A stretch of 64,000 nucleotides of DNA from an uncultured Prevotella sp. (GCA_900315835.1 ONAR01000006.1:1-64000); one strand, 5' to 3'. Counted from the stretch's first letter, positions 51,805-61,749 are shown. Notes: generated by a model from the sequence alone, not told the origin. Program-made: numbers and translations.

Positions 51805-53406
51805 TTACCAGTTCGGATTTTGGTCAAGGTTTTTATTGAGATCACGGTCATACTGAGGTATTGGCCACAGATAATGCTTATTGGCATCAAATTGACGATG
51901 TTCAACCCTGATATAGCCATTGTCCGTTCCAACTGTCTCACCGGTCTTAAAGCCATGTGCCCACCCGTTCAAAACTTTGTCTGCTATTTTCCATCTGATG
52001 ATATCCTCACGACGCAAGCCTTCCATTGCAAGCTCACAACGGCGCTCGTTACGAATCACCTCTCTGAGTTCATCCTTGGTCTTGGAGGACGGGAAGTCAA
52101 GAGCTCCATTTTCAGTAAATCCAGCGCGAACACGGATTGGTTTGATTGTGTTATTCCATACCGTTGCATCAAAGGTTCCTAATTCCAAATTTGCCTCAGC
52201 ATTCATCAGCAGTATGTCTGCATAGCGTATTAAAATTGGATTTAGACCACTCTGTAGTGTTGCACGATAGGTCCTGTCCCACCATTTCTTTAAATAATAT
52301 CCAGTTGCAGTACAGTCAGAAGAAACATTGTATCCATCCTGCCCCTCACCTTTTTGGCAGTTTATAACTTTTTTCGTGCCATCAGCTAAGGTATAAAAGT
52401 TGCCGGTATACATTATAGTAGCAGCCAAACGAGGATCTCGATTTACATAAGGATTATTCTCATCGTAACCTGAGGACTGGTCTGAAATCGACTTTCCATT
52501 GAGCATGATATAGCTGTCAACAAGCGACTGCAATGGCGATAGCTGACTATAGCCACCCATTGATGGTGGCAAGAATGAATACATTATATTTGACTCTCTG
52601 CTTACCGAACGATACTGGGCATCAAGAATTACCTCGCTATTTCCTTCATTAGCTACTTCAAAAAGTCCCGAATAGCTTGGGAAAAGTTTGAAGCCTCCTT
52701 GTTTTATGATGGTGTCGGTAATTTCCTTTACCCTCTGCCAATTACTATCAAAAAGATACACCTTGGCCTTTAGAGCCATTGCTGCCCACTTAGTTATTCT
52801 TCCCTTATCATCCGGACCATAAGACGAAGGCAAGTCGTCTTCATTAATAATCTCATCCAGATCAGCAAGAACATGATTTACAACCTGTTCTTTTGGCGTA
52901 CGACTAATCTGTTGACTTTCCTTAACAGACAACACATTGGTAAAGTAGGGGACTGCTCCAAATTTGGTATATAGCTGGTAATAATGATAAGCCCTTATAA
53001 ACTTCGCCTCACCAATATAACGCTTCCTCAAACTGGGATTAAGATGTTGCAACTTGTCTATATTATTCAGCACCTCGTTACACGCACGAATACCTGCGTA
53101 TTTGGTATCCCAGACAGACTTAACATAGTTGTCAGCAGTAGAATAAGACCCGTTACCTATACTCTGTGTATAAGCTGATGGCTGTTTTGTATAAGCATTG
53201 TCTGTCATACAATCGCTCCAAAGCTGTTCATCCATTGTTGCCAGATTGATATAGCAAGTATTAAGGGCCTTAAGAGCCGAAAGAGAATCTTTAGACCAGA
53301 AAGTCAAATCGGTTTCTCTATCATATGGAGCTGTATCAAGACCAATACAGGAAGATATTAGTGATACGAAGATCACTGTCATTAATATTTTTATATACTT
53401 TTTCAT
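51805..53406 (-). CDS. SusD/RagB-family glycan-binding lipoprotein
   Basis: The 533-residue protein has a lipoprotein signal (ISSC, Cys near 20) and the SusD order of TPR-like helices, with RKRYIGEAKFIRAYHYYQLYTKFGAVPYFT and the C-terminal RNERRCELAMEGLRREDIIRWKIADKVLNGW followed by KHYLWPIPQYDRDLNKNLDQNPNW. It forms the lid of the SusC channel and binds the oligosaccharide. It starts 11 bases after the susC stop. Composition is AT-rich like the rest of the block. Confidence 0.95.
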   Translation of the reverse strand: MKKYIKILMTVIFVSLISSCIGLDTAPYDRETDLTFWSKDSLSALKALNTCYINLATMDEQLWSDCMTDNAYTKQPSAYTQSIGNGSYSTADNYVKSVWDTKYAGIRACNEVLNNIDKLQHLNPSLRKRYIGEAKFIRAYHYYQLYTKFGAVPYFTNVLSVKESQQISRTPKEQVVNHVLADLDEIINEDDLPSSYGPDDKGRITKWAAMALKAKVYLFDSNWQRVKEITDTIIKQGGFKLFPSYSGLFEVANEGNSEVILDAQYRSVSRESNIMYSFLPPSMGGYSQLSPLQSLVDSYIMLNGKSISDQSSGYDENNPYVNRDPRLAATIMYTGNFYTLADGTKKVINCQKGEGQDGYNVSSDCTATGYYLKKWWDRTYRATLQSGLNPILIRYADILLMNAEANLELGTFDATVWNNTIKPIRVRAGFTENGALDFPSSKTKDELREVIRNERRCELAMEGLRREDIIRWKIADKVLNGWAHGFKTGETVGTDNGYIRVEHRQFDANKHYLWPIPQYDRDLNKNLDQNPNW

Positions 53407-53417
53407 AATTCGTCTGT

Positions 53418-56400
53418 TTAGAATTTAACATTAAGACCAAATGAATAAACCTTAGCAACAGGGTAAGCACGTCCACTGCCGTCTGCGTTATATTCAGGAT
53501 CCCATCCGCCTTTCATCTTGTCAAATGTCAAAAGATTTTGACCACTTAAATAGACTCTAAGTCCGTGTATGCCTATCTTACTTATCAGCGCTTTAGGGAA
53601 ATCATATCCAAATTGAATATTCTTAAGTCTTAAGTACTTTGCATCCATAATCCAGAAATCAGATTTAGCTGCATTATTTGCGGATTCAGACCCCATCGTC
53701 AAACGTGGATATGTAGCATCTGTGTTAGTTGGTGTCCAACGGTCTATATGAAAGTCAAGCACGGGACCCTCATTATTGTTATGGAAAGCCTCAACCGACT
53801 CACCACGCATCCATCTGCTTCTCTTGCCTACTCCTTGCCACATCATAGTCATAAAGAAGCCCTTTACTTCGACAGAATAATTAAAACCGAAAGTATATCT
53901 TGGGAAATCATTGCCAACAACAAAGCGGTCATCATCAGCCTTAATCACGCCATCTCCATTCTTATCCAGATACCGTATGTCTCCTGGTTTAGGAGTAATA
54001 CCATCAAGATGAGGTCCTGCTTTGCACTCTGCCTCATTTTGGAAGAATCCATTAGAACGGTAAGCGTAATAAGAATTTAAGGGATAACCTTCCTTTATTA
54101 TCGTGTTGACATCACCTCCTCTGATAATTTCTGCCCCATTCACATCTGTTACTTTATTGTATGAATCAGATACATTTCCAGCAAAATGATGCTGTACTAT
54201 GCCGGTCTTTAAGTCATAGTTTATCTGGAGTTCCCATCCTCTTGTCTGCACCTTACCTGCATTCTGGATTGGAGCTCCATTACCATACAGTCCCGGTACA
54301 GGAAGATTAACCAATATATTCTTAGTATGATTGCTAAAAGCATCAAATGTCACGCGCAAATTATTGTCGAGCAAACCAAAATCCAGGCCTATATCGGCCA
54401 TGCTTGTACTCTCCCACTTAATATCTGGATTGGCTGATGAGAAAGATGCCGTAGGAACGAGCTTGTCACCAAAGCTTATTCCCTGTGTAGTCTGTACAGT
54501 TTGCATATACTGATATGTACCTATACGGTTGTTACCTACAGTTCCATAAGATCCCCTAACTTTCATGAATGGAACCCATTCTTTTAATGGCTTCCAGAAT
54601 TTTTCTTCTGAGATACGCCAACCAGCAGACACTGACGGGAATATACCTGAACGATTGCCTTTGGCGAAATAGGAAGACACGTCATCCCTTATATTGAATT
54701 CCAACATATAGCGTTCGTCATAATTATATGTAAGCCTTGCGAATCCAGAATACATAGACCATGAATTTTTGTATCCGCTGTTACTGACATCATCACCGGA
54801 AAGGTTTCCAACAAAAACATCATATTTGCTGTCATCAGTTATGCGAGCTGTTTGGAACTCTTTCTCCTTAAAGCCCTCATAAGAATAGCCAAGCAGAACA
54901 CCCAAAGTGTGTTTGCCAAACTTTTTGTCATATGTTGCAAGCAGATTTGTCGTAAGATACCTCGACTGATAGTTCTCATCAGTTAAGCTGTTCTGAGAGT
55001 CGCCCGTTCCTTCAAAAGCATTGCGCTTCTGGTGCATATTGTTATTCCACATACGTATGCCGACACTACCAGTAAGCTTCAAGCCATCAATTATCTTATA
55101 TTCTCCTTTAATTGTACCAAGCAATTCATCATTTTGGTTCTTGCGATACCCACCCTGTTCAAGGCGTTGCAGTGAGTTAGAATTGCTTCCGCTTGGATAG
55201 GTGTAACTTCCATCCTCATTTTTTATATTATATATTGGAGGCATTCGATTAGCCTGCTCAATAATCCATTCAGTCCAATAAGCATGTTCTTTGATATTAT
55301 TTCGTGCAAATTGGGTCGTAATATTCACCTTAAAACGGTTTGATACCTGATGGCTGACATTCAAGCGCGCATTATACCGCTGGTAACCGTAATCAGGTCC
55401 CTTGAACATACTATTTTGATCCTCATAGCCAAAGGATGCAAGATAGGTTAAAGACTTACTGCCTCCTGTCACAGACAGATTATGGCTGCTCATAGGACTA
55501 TAATCATGGTACAGTTCTTTTATCCATTTCACATTTGGCCCTACTTCTCTAAAACTTCTTATTTGTTCAGGAGTAAACTTAACAGACCGGCCAGAATTGA
55601 CTGCAGCCTCATTATAAAGTTCTGCATATATCCACGAATCAACTACCTTGGGCAGAGAGGTCGGTGCTTGAACGCCATAGTTAAAATCATAATTCACTTC
55701 AGTGCGTCCATCTTTTCCAAATTTTGTAGTGACAAGAATAACGCCATTAGAAGCCCGGGAACCATAAATTGCAGTTGAAGAAGCATCCTTCAAAATAGAT
55801 ATCTGATCAATATCAGATGGATTCAAATTAGCCAACGAGCCTTCTATGCCATCAATAATTACCAGAGGATTATTATCATTCATAGTGTTAAGTCCACGGA
55901 CGTTGAGTGATGGCACACTACCTGGCGTAGAACTGCCTTCCTGGATAATAAGTCCAGGGCTAGTTCCTTGCAGTCCCTCTATGGCATTGGCAATGGGTCG
56001 TCCTTCAAGTTCTTTTGAAGAGACTGAGGCCACAGCGCCCGTCAAATTCACTTTCTTCTGGCTTCCATAACCTACAACCACTACATCATTAAGCAGAAGG
56101 TTTTCTGTCTGCATAGTCACATCAATCTGTTTCCGGCCATTAACATTAACCGTCTGCTTCTTATAGCCAAGATATGAGAATGTCAATTGGCCGTCATTTG
56201 GTACACTTATCCTGTATTGCCCATTAAGGTCAGTAACAACACCTGTTGAATTGCTCCCTTGTACAGTAACACCAATAAGCGGTTCGTCTCCACCATAGAC
56301 AGTGCCACTTACCGTTACTTGTTTAGGCTGTTGAGCATAAGACATGTTAATAAAAGGATACAGACAACATAGAATAACCAGTGTCAATAATCGGTTCCAT

Positions 56401-56462
56401 GCTCTCTTTATATCATGATAAAGTGAGCCAGTACCCCCTGTTTGATTAAATTTTAACTCCAT
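53418..56462 (-). CDS. SusC/RagA-family TonB-dependent transporter
   Basis: The 1014-residue outer-membrane transporter has a long signal region (about 1-44, ending SYAQQ). A carboxypeptidase-D-like regulatory domain follows (about 48-125, VSGTVYGGDEPLIGVTVQGSNSTGVVTDLNGQYRISV). The TonB plug has DVVVVGYGSQKKVNLTGAVASV and the SusC signature GLNTMNDNNPLVIIDGIEGSLANLNPSDIDQISILKDASSTAIYGSRASNGVILVTTK-like region. A barrel completes it. It imports oligosaccharides with SusD. No STN domain is present, so control is probably not by a transmembrane anti-sigma factor. It is first of four AT-rich genes. Confidence 0.95.
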   Translation of the reverse strand: MELKFNQTGGTGSLYHDIKRAWNRLLTLVILCCLYPFINMSYAQQPKQVTVSGTVYGGDEPLIGVTVQGSNSTGVVTDLNGQYRISVPNDGQLTFSYLGYKKQTVNVNGRKQIDVTMQTENLLLNDVVVVGYGSQKKVNLTGAVASVSSKELEGRPIANAIEGLQGTSPGLIIQEGSSTPGSVPSLNVRGLNTMNDNNPLVIIDGIEGSLANLNPSDIDQISILKDASSTAIYGSRASNGVILVTTKFGKDGRTEVNYDFNYGVQAPTSLPKVVDSWIYAELYNEAAVNSGRSVKFTPEQIRSFREVGPNVKWIKELYHDYSPMSSHNLSVTGGSKSLTYLASFGYEDQNSMFKGPDYGYQRYNARLNVSHQVSNRFKVNITTQFARNNIKEHAYWTEWIIEQANRMPPIYNIKNEDGSYTYPSGSNSNSLQRLEQGGYRKNQNDELLGTIKGEYKIIDGLKLTGSVGIRMWNNNMHQKRNAFEGTGDSQNSLTDENYQSRYLTTNLLATYDKKFGKHTLGVLLGYSYEGFKEKEFQTARITDDSKYDVFVGNLSGDDVSNSGYKNSWSMYSGFARLTYNYDERYMLEFNIRDDVSSYFAKGNRSGIFPSVSAGWRISEEKFWKPLKEWVPFMKVRGSYGTVGNNRIGTYQYMQTVQTTQGISFGDKLVPTASFSSANPDIKWESTSMADIGLDFGLLDNNLRVTFDAFSNHTKNILVNLPVPGLYGNGAPIQNAGKVQTRGWELQINYDLKTGIVQHHFAGNVSDSYNKVTDVNGAEIIRGGDVNTIIKEGYPLNSYYAYRSNGFFQNEAECKAGPHLDGITPKPGDIRYLDKNGDGVIKADDDRFVVGNDFPRYTFGFNYSVEVKGFFMTMMWQGVGKRSRWMRGESVEAFHNNNEGPVLDFHIDRWTPTNTDATYPRLTMGSESANNAAKSDFWIMDAKYLRLKNIQFGYDFPKALISKIGIHGLRVYLSGQNLLTFDKMKGGWDPEYNADGSGRAYPVAKVYSFGLNVKF

Positions 56463-56563
56463 AATAAAAATTAGTTTCTAGTTTTGTAATTGATTCTAAT
56501 ATTGGTCAGTTTCCTACCTTACTTTACCCTGACCTTAACCGACTTGAAGCCTGCATGACAGGC

Positions 56564-56627
56564 ACTGTTCATTCCTTTACCGCAAATGCACAGAAGACGA
56601 GGTAGCAGACGCAGAGCAGCGTGACAA
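56564..56627. repeat. Right-hand 64-bp copy flanking the SusCD block
   Basis: The copy inside the intact MFS gene end; see 49249-49312 for the left-hand copy. They share 63 of 64 bases. Confidence 0.9.
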
Positions 56628-57717
56628 GGATGCCGCCGGCTATGCCGACCTTATCCATGGCGAAGCCCATGAAAGGTGTCACAAGGCCTCCGCCCGCAAT
56701 GGCCGTTATCATCAGGCCTGACATACGGTTGGCGTCATCGGGCCGGTACCTCAGCGCTATCGAATAGATGATGGAGAACACCGAGGAGGCGAAGAAGCCG
56801 ACACACCCGATGCAGACGAGGCTGACAACCGGATGCTCGCAGAACAGCAGCACAAGAAGCGACAGCAGGCAAGCCACCATATTATACCTGAAATAGCGCC
56901 GCTCACTGATATGCGACAACAGCAGCACGCCCACGAACGCGCCGACGGTGCGGCACAGGAAATAGACCTGCGGCGCCCACTTGGCCTGTGTCTCTGCCCA
57001 GTCATAGCGCTGCACCATCAGCTTTGAGCTTATATAATTGGTCGACACATCAACGCCCACGATGAAGAATATGCCAAAGAAAAGCAACAGCACCTTGGCA
57101 TCTCTCAGCAGGCCGAAAGTGTCGGTCATGCTGATGCCCTCTTCCGCGTTTCTTGTTCCGGCTATGGGCGTGACGCCTATCCATAAGGCCGAGACGATGG
57201 TGACCACGCCCATGATGGGGAAGCAATAGTACCAGTGGGCCTCACCGAACATGCCTATGGCCAGCAGTATGAACTCAGGCCCCATCAGGGAGGACAGGGC
57301 CTTGATTACCTGTCCGGCGGTAAGGGCTGACGTGACATAGCGGCCGTTGACGACATCTGTCAGCAGCGGGTTGAGCGACACCTGCAGTATGGCGTTGCCT
57401 ATGCCGAGCATCATGAAAGCCGCCACGCAGGTCAGACTGGTGTAGTCCACCAGTGGCAGCAGCATGCCGATGACGGTGACGGCCATGCTGATTAGCACCG
57501 TCCGCTTGCGCCCCCACCGGTTCATCAGGTTACCGATGGGGATACCAAGGAACAGGAACCACACAAAGACCATGGAGGGTATGAAGCCGGTCATGGTCGA
57601 CGACCAGTCAAAGGTGCGCTGCACATAGTCTGACGCGATGCCGACAATGTCGCAGAAGCCCATGATGAAGAACCCCGACAGGACGGGCAATACTTTTAGA
57701 ATATGATTTGACTTCAT
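56569..57717 (-). CDS. MFS sugar transporter
   Basis: The 382-residue protein has about twelve hydrophobic helices. The first cytoplasmic loop carries GNLMNRWGRKRTVL, the MFS motif A position, and LGIGNAILQVSLNPLLTDVV resembles sugar-porter (FucP/GlcP-type) members of Bacteroidota. Given GH92 upstream and a mannose-phosphate isomerase further up, mannose or a small mannoside is the likely substrate (inference). Its start is 10 bases after the GH92 stop. Its 3' end is duplicated at 49249-49312. Confidence 0.9.
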   Translation of the reverse strand: MKSNHILKVLPVLSGFFIMGFCDIVGIASDYVQRTFDWSSTMTGFIPSMVFVWFLFLGIPIGNLMNRWGRKRTVLISMAVTVIGMLLPLVDYTSLTCVAAFMMLGIGNAILQVSLNPLLTDVVNGRYVTSALTAGQVIKALSSLMGPEFILLAIGMFGEAHWYYCFPIMGVVTIVSALWIGVTPIAGTRNAEEGISMTDTFGLLRDAKVLLLFFGIFFIVGVDVSTNYISSKLMVQRYDWAETQAKWAPQVYFLCRTVGAFVGVLLLSHISERRYFRYNMVACLLSLLVLLFCEHPVVSLVCIGCVGFFASSVFSIIYSIALRYRPDDANRMSGLMITAIAGGGLVTPFMGFAMDKVGIAGGILVTLLCVCYLVFCAFAVKE

Positions 57718-57727
57718 CTTCTGCCTC

Positions 57728-60124
57728 TTATTTGGTTAATGTTACATTAGGCGCTGACGAGGCGTCAATCACGAGATGTCCACCCTCGCACACGCTCTTG
57801 AACGGCAGGCGGAGACCCTGCATGGGCTTGCCGTCAAGCTCCACGCTGCTCACATAGATGTCGTCGTACGACTGCCTCCGCGTGTCTATGACAAACTCCT
57901 TGCCCTTGCAGTAGTTGCCGTTGAGCCTGATGGTCACCTTGTCAAACAGCGGCACACCGACGCTGAATGCCGGATTGGGTTCGGTCAGTCCCTTGACGTC
58001 GAACAGACCCAGGGCCGACATCACATACCATGCACCCAACTGTCCCTGGTCCTCGTCCTGGCCGTAGCCATAGCCGTGCACCTCTTCGGTGCCATAGAAC
58101 TCATTCAGGATGGCATGCACCCATTTCTGCGACAGCCAGGGCTTGCCGGAGAAGTTAAACAGCCATGAGATATGGAGGTTCGGCTGGTTGCCGTGATTAT
58201 AGAGCGCATGCAGGCCCGCAAAGGCGTCAATGGTGGTGCCGCCGCCAAACACCGCCTTCTCAGAGGCAATGAATATGCTGTCCAGGCGGGTGTTGAACTC
58301 GTCCGGCCCCATTTTCCTCACCAGCTGCTCGATGTGGTGGGGCACATAGAAGGTATACTGCACGGCGTTGCCCTCCTGGAAGCCCTTCCATGGGGCGAGC
58401 GGGTCAAAGTTGCTGATGAAATGCCCCTTCGTGTCCTTGGGTCGGATGAGTCCGACTGACGGGTCGTAGAGATTTTCCCAGCCGTGCGAGAGCCTCTCCA
58501 GCCGTCTGTAATCGGCCTTCCGGCCCAGCGACCTGGCAAATTGTGCCACGGCATAGCTGCTGAAGCTGTACTCCATGGTGTGGGAGGCGCCAAAGCCTGA
58601 GCCCTCATCGCTGGTACCCATGGCGAACTTCTCCTCGAAGGGCGAATAGCCGCGGGTGACGAACTGGCGGACATCCATTTTCCCCGCCCCCTCTTTGCGG
58701 CCTTTCCATTCCAACTCGTTTTTCCGCGCGGCCTCATAGCCGAGGTTCGCGTCGAAGTCGCGTATGCCGCAGTTATAGGCCGCGGCGATGGCCAGCCCCG
58801 TAAAGTTGGTCCCCACACCCGACACATAACGGCTGCAAGCTATGCCGTCGCCCAGCCATCCGGCATCCTTGTAGACCAGCAGCTGGCTCTTCACCCAGTC
58901 ACTGTAATATTCCGGATAGGCCAGTGCCCACAGCTGGGTGAGGTTCCAGAAGCCGCCCCATATGGCGTCGGTATTGTAGTGGTGGTACAGCGGCTTGCCG
59001 TCGGCGCCACAGGGTATCTGGCCCACAGTGCCGTCGTTCTTGGGATAGGCGCCGCTGACATCGCTGGCCAGTCCACGCCCCAGCAGGGCATGGTACAGGC
59101 CGGTGTAGAACTTCACCTTGTCCTCATACCGTCCGCCCTCCACGGTAATCCGCCCGAGGCAGTTCTCCCAGGTTGCCTCTGCCTTCCGCCTGGCACCGTC
59201 GAACGTGAGGGCGCCGGCCTCGGCCAGCAGGTTCTCCCGTGCATGCTCGACAGAGGTGTAGGACAGGCCCACCTTTATCTCCACAGGCTCGCCCTCGGCT
59301 GTGGAGAATGTCATATAGGCCCCGCAGCCTTTCCCGGTCGCGGTCTCGGCTCCGCCACTCACCTTGCCGTCAAGAAAGGTGCCGACGGATGACGGGGCCT
59401 TGCTGACCTTGGCATAGAAATACATCTTCACGTCAGCCCCTTTCTGATAGATGTTCACATAGACCGGCAGCGTGGTGACGTAGCCCTCCACCGTGCCGTC
59501 CTTGGAGCAGCGCACAAAAGCGTCCTTCACTTCTCCGCTCTCGCCCTGCTTATGCCCGATGTCGAAGATGACATGGGCCTGCCCGGTCTTCGGGAAGGTG
59601 TAGCGGTGGAAGGCCACATGCTTCGTAGCCGTCAGCTCACACTTCACGCCATAGTCCTTCAGCATCACCGAATAGTACCCGGGGCGCGCCGTCTCGTCAC
59701 GCTTGTCAAAGCGCGAGCGGTAGCCTCCGTCGGGATTGTCCAGTTCGCCAGGCGTGGTCTGCAGCCGGCCGACGGTGGGCGCGAGTACCACACCGCCAAT
59801 CTGGAACTCATGGAAATTGGCGAAGCCCTCTATGGACCGGTGACGGCAGTCGTAGCCCACGGCCTGCCACCCGCTCGCGTTGCCGAGATGCCCGTCGGTG
59901 GACGGAGCCGGCTTGGCCATGCCGAAAGGCACTGCCGCAGGGGTGTAGAAGAACCACCGGCAGTGGGCTGTCCCGATATTGGGATTTACATAATCCGAGA
60001 GGCGCGTCGTCTGGGCACCAGCTCCAAGCGGGCAGATTGCCAAGATGGCGAAAGACAGCAGCGCCTTTCCAACCTTATTTGCACAGTCTGTCATATGTAT
60101 TCTTTTGTTGATGTTCATTTTCAT
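57728..60124 (-). CDS. GH92 alpha-mannosidase
   Basis: The 798-residue protein has a signal region (about 17-38) and the GH92 beta-sandwich plus (alpha/alpha)6 layout. The N-terminus reads YVNPNIGTAHCRWFFYTPAAVPFGMAKPAPSTDG rather than the more usual GTGGHGHTFPG form, so it belongs to a variant branch. The catalytic region has TSDEGSGFGASHTMEYSFS and GQDEDQGQLGAWYVMSALGLF, with the basic aspartates. GH92 enzymes are calcium-dependent exo-alpha-mannosidases. The ATG overlaps the upstream stop (ATGA); ATG 60094 is an alternative start. Confidence 0.93.
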   Translation of the reverse strand: MKMNINKRIHMTDCANKVGKALLSFAILAICPLGAGAQTTRLSDYVNPNIGTAHCRWFFYTPAAVPFGMAKPAPSTDGHLGNASGWQAVGYDCRHRSIEGFANFHEFQIGGVVLAPTVGRLQTTPGELDNPDGGYRSRFDKRDETARPGYYSVMLKDYGVKCELTATKHVAFHRYTFPKTGQAHVIFDIGHKQGESGEVKDAFVRCSKDGTVEGYVTTLPVYVNIYQKGADVKMYFYAKVSKAPSSVGTFLDGKVSGGAETATGKGCGAYMTFSTAEGEPVEIKVGLSYTSVEHARENLLAEAGALTFDGARRKAEATWENCLGRITVEGGRYEDKVKFYTGLYHALLGRGLASDVSGAYPKNDGTVGQIPCGADGKPLYHHYNTDAIWGGFWNLTQLWALAYPEYYSDWVKSQLLVYKDAGWLGDGIACSRYVSGVGTNFTGLAIAAAYNCGIRDFDANLGYEAARKNELEWKGRKEGAGKMDVRQFVTRGYSPFEEKFAMGTSDEGSGFGASHTMEYSFSSYAVAQFARSLGRKADYRRLERLSHGWENLYDPSVGLIRPKDTKGHFISNFDPLAPWKGFQEGNAVQYTFYVPHHIEQLVRKMGPDEFNTRLDSIFIASEKAVFGGGTTIDAFAGLHALYNHGNQPNLHISWLFNFSGKPWLSQKWVHAILNEFYGTEEVHGYGYGQDEDQGQLGAWYVMSALGLFDVKGLTEPNPAFSVGVPLFDKVTIRLNGNYCKGKEFVIDTRRQSYDDIYVSSVELDGKPMQGLRLPFKSVCEGGHLVIDASSAPNVTLTK

Positions 60125-60630
60125 TGTCCAATCCCCCAGTTGTAGTTTGGCTTGTCACCCATCTCTATGTCGAGGCTGCCACCCCTGAGCAGCTCAGCGG
60201 CGGGGAAGCTGAAAGTGTTGAGCTCGCGGCCGTTGACGGTGACCTTCACCACCGAGCCCTTGGGATCGGAGTCCACCAGGTCGAGATGTAAGGTGAAAGT
60301 GCCCTTGCCCGGCTTTTTCTCTACCGTGAAGAGGATGTTGTCCTCGTGGGTACGCCATCCAGACGTACCCCAGGTGCCTCCCCAGGTGTCATTGGGACCG
60401 GGAAGAACGTAAGCAAAATCGCGTTTGGCCACCGACTTCCCTATGAGGTAATAGCGGTCCTCGAAGCCGAAGTCGTTGGCCAGAAACTGCTTATAGCCCG
60501 ACGGCCCCAGCGCCAGGTCGGCGCCGGAATTGTCCTTGCTGCCTATTGACCAATAATCCTTGGCCAGACAAGTCGGGGCAGCCATGCCCATAATAAGCAT
60601 TGACAGAATTAGTTTTTTCATATAGGACAA
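60121..60630 (-). CDS. Short lyase-domain-like protein, probably truncated
   Basis: The 169-residue protein has a signal peptide (about 4-22, ending CLAK). It then shows a beta-sandwich with YWSIGSKDNSGADLALGPSGYKQFLANDFGFEDRYYLIGKS and FAYVLPGPNDTWGGTWGTSGWRTHEDNILF. This pattern resembles domain III of polysaccharide lyase family 4, which I recall mainly as one module of much larger enzymes. Here it stops early and its stop overlaps the GH92 start (ATGA). Either a larger gene lost its catalytic part, or this is a stand-alone binding module. Its place in the operon suggests it is still translated. Confidence 0.55.
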   Translation of the reverse strand: MSYMKKLILSMLIMGMAAPTCLAKDYWSIGSKDNSGADLALGPSGYKQFLANDFGFEDRYYLIGKSVAKRDFAYVLPGPNDTWGGTWGTSGWRTHEDNILFTVEKKPGKGTFTLHLDLVDSDPKGSVVKVTVNGRELNTFSFPAAELLRGGSLDIEMGDKPNYNWGIGQ

Positions 60631-60636
60631 ATGACT

Positions 60637-61749
60637 TTAGTCTTTTAGTTTGTTGATGGCATAATAATAGGCGCCAAGGTTCACTGCCTTGCTGGCACCG
60701 AGCCGTGAGATGGCCACGCCAATCTTTTTGTCCTTGTGGTAGCTAACGCGACGGCCAGTGCCGGGCACCTGCACCTGCTCCCCGCCGTCGGCGAGGAACC
60801 GCTCCCTTTCTCCGTCATCCTCAAGATTGTACGCTGCCGACTGCAGGCTGGGGAACGACTGGCCAGCGAATGTGCCGAGCGGCTGGCCCAGCTCCTGCAC
60901 CAGCGCGCGGAGAAAATACTTGTGGGCACCCGCCAGTCCGCCTCCGATGACGACCAGTCCGTCCACAATGTCCAGAGCATTGGCGATGGCGGCTCCTGCC
61001 GTGTGTCCAAGCTCCTCAAAGCTGTCGGCGGCGGCCTTGGGGTTGCCCGGCCTGGTGCCCTCGGCAATGTCGAAGATGTCCTTCGGCGTAAGCTGCGCCG
61101 CATCCTCGCCTGAGCGCTCCGCGTAGACTCTCTTTACGGCGCGTATGCTCACGCCCTCCTCGGCTATCATGTCGTTGTACCTGGCATTGCGCATGAGCCA
61201 CACATCGCCGCCGCAGCCATTGTCGCCCAGCAGCAGACGGCCGTCAAGCACGACACCCGAGCCAAAGCCCGTACCCAGCGTCACGCCCAACAGATTATGG
61301 TAGCGCCGGCTGCTGCCCGCCTGCTCCAGTTCCGCGTTCATCTGGGGCAGCATGCCGCCCATGGCCTCGCCATAGGCAAACAGGTTGCCGTCATTATTGA
61401 TGAACACGGGCATGGAGAATTTGTCCTCCAGGAACGGGCCGAGCGCAATGCCTCCACGAAACGACGGGAAGTTGGGCAAGTCGCCGATGACACCGTTCAA
61501 ATAGTCGGCCGGACCGGGAAAGGCGAAGCTGATGGCCACTGCCGGTTCCGGCAGCATGCGTCCCACGCGGGTGAAACCCTCCACCAGGGAGCCGAGGCAC
61601 AGGTCCAGGTTGTCTGCATGTGCGGGCAGCCTGACAGGCTCAAGCAGCTCCCTGCCCTCACAGAATGCCGAGAACACGAAGTTCGTTCCGCCGGCATCCA
61701 ATGTCATTACTGTCTTGTTGTCTTTGTTCATCTGTTTATAGGTTTTCAT
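60637..61749 (-). CDS. ROK-family sugar kinase
   Basis: I start at ATG 61749, whose ATGA overlaps the isomerase stop; the longer frame begins inside that gene. The 370-residue protein has the ATP-binding TLDAGGTN (residues 17-23). The sugar-binding region has FPGPADYLNG and INNDGNLFAYGEA, with the catalytic Asp in NND. A VTLGTGFGSGVVLDG strand follows. The usual ROK zinc motif (CxCGxxGCxE) is not seen; its place is taken by GDNGCGGDVWLMRN. The context suggests a glucose/mannose-type hexokinase providing mannose-6-phosphate to the isomerase. Confidence 0.85.
   Translation of the reverse strand: MKTYKQMNKDNKTVMTLDAGGTNFVFSAFCEGRELLEPVRLPAHADNLDLCLGSLVEGFTRVGRMLPEPAVAISFAFPGPADYLNGVIGDLPNFPSFRGGIALGPFLEDKFSMPVFINNDGNLFAYGEAMGGMLPQMNAELEQAGSSRRYHNLLGVTLGTGFGSGVVLDGRLLLGDNGCGGDVWLMRNARYNDMIAEEGVSIRAVKRVYAERSGEDAAQLTPKDIFDIAEGTRPGNPKAAADSFEELGHTAGAAIANALDIVDGLVVIGGGLAGAHKYFLRALVQELGQPLGTFAGQSFPSLQSAAYNLEDDGERERFLADGGEQVQVPGTGRRVSYHKDKKIGVAISRLGASKAVNLGAYYYAINKLKD

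Noticed and set aside
49313..56563. Classical transposon or conjugative element as carrier of the SusCDE-GH76 block
   Set aside because: No transposase, integrase or mobilisation gene is present, and the 64-bp flanking copies are too long for an ordinary target duplication.
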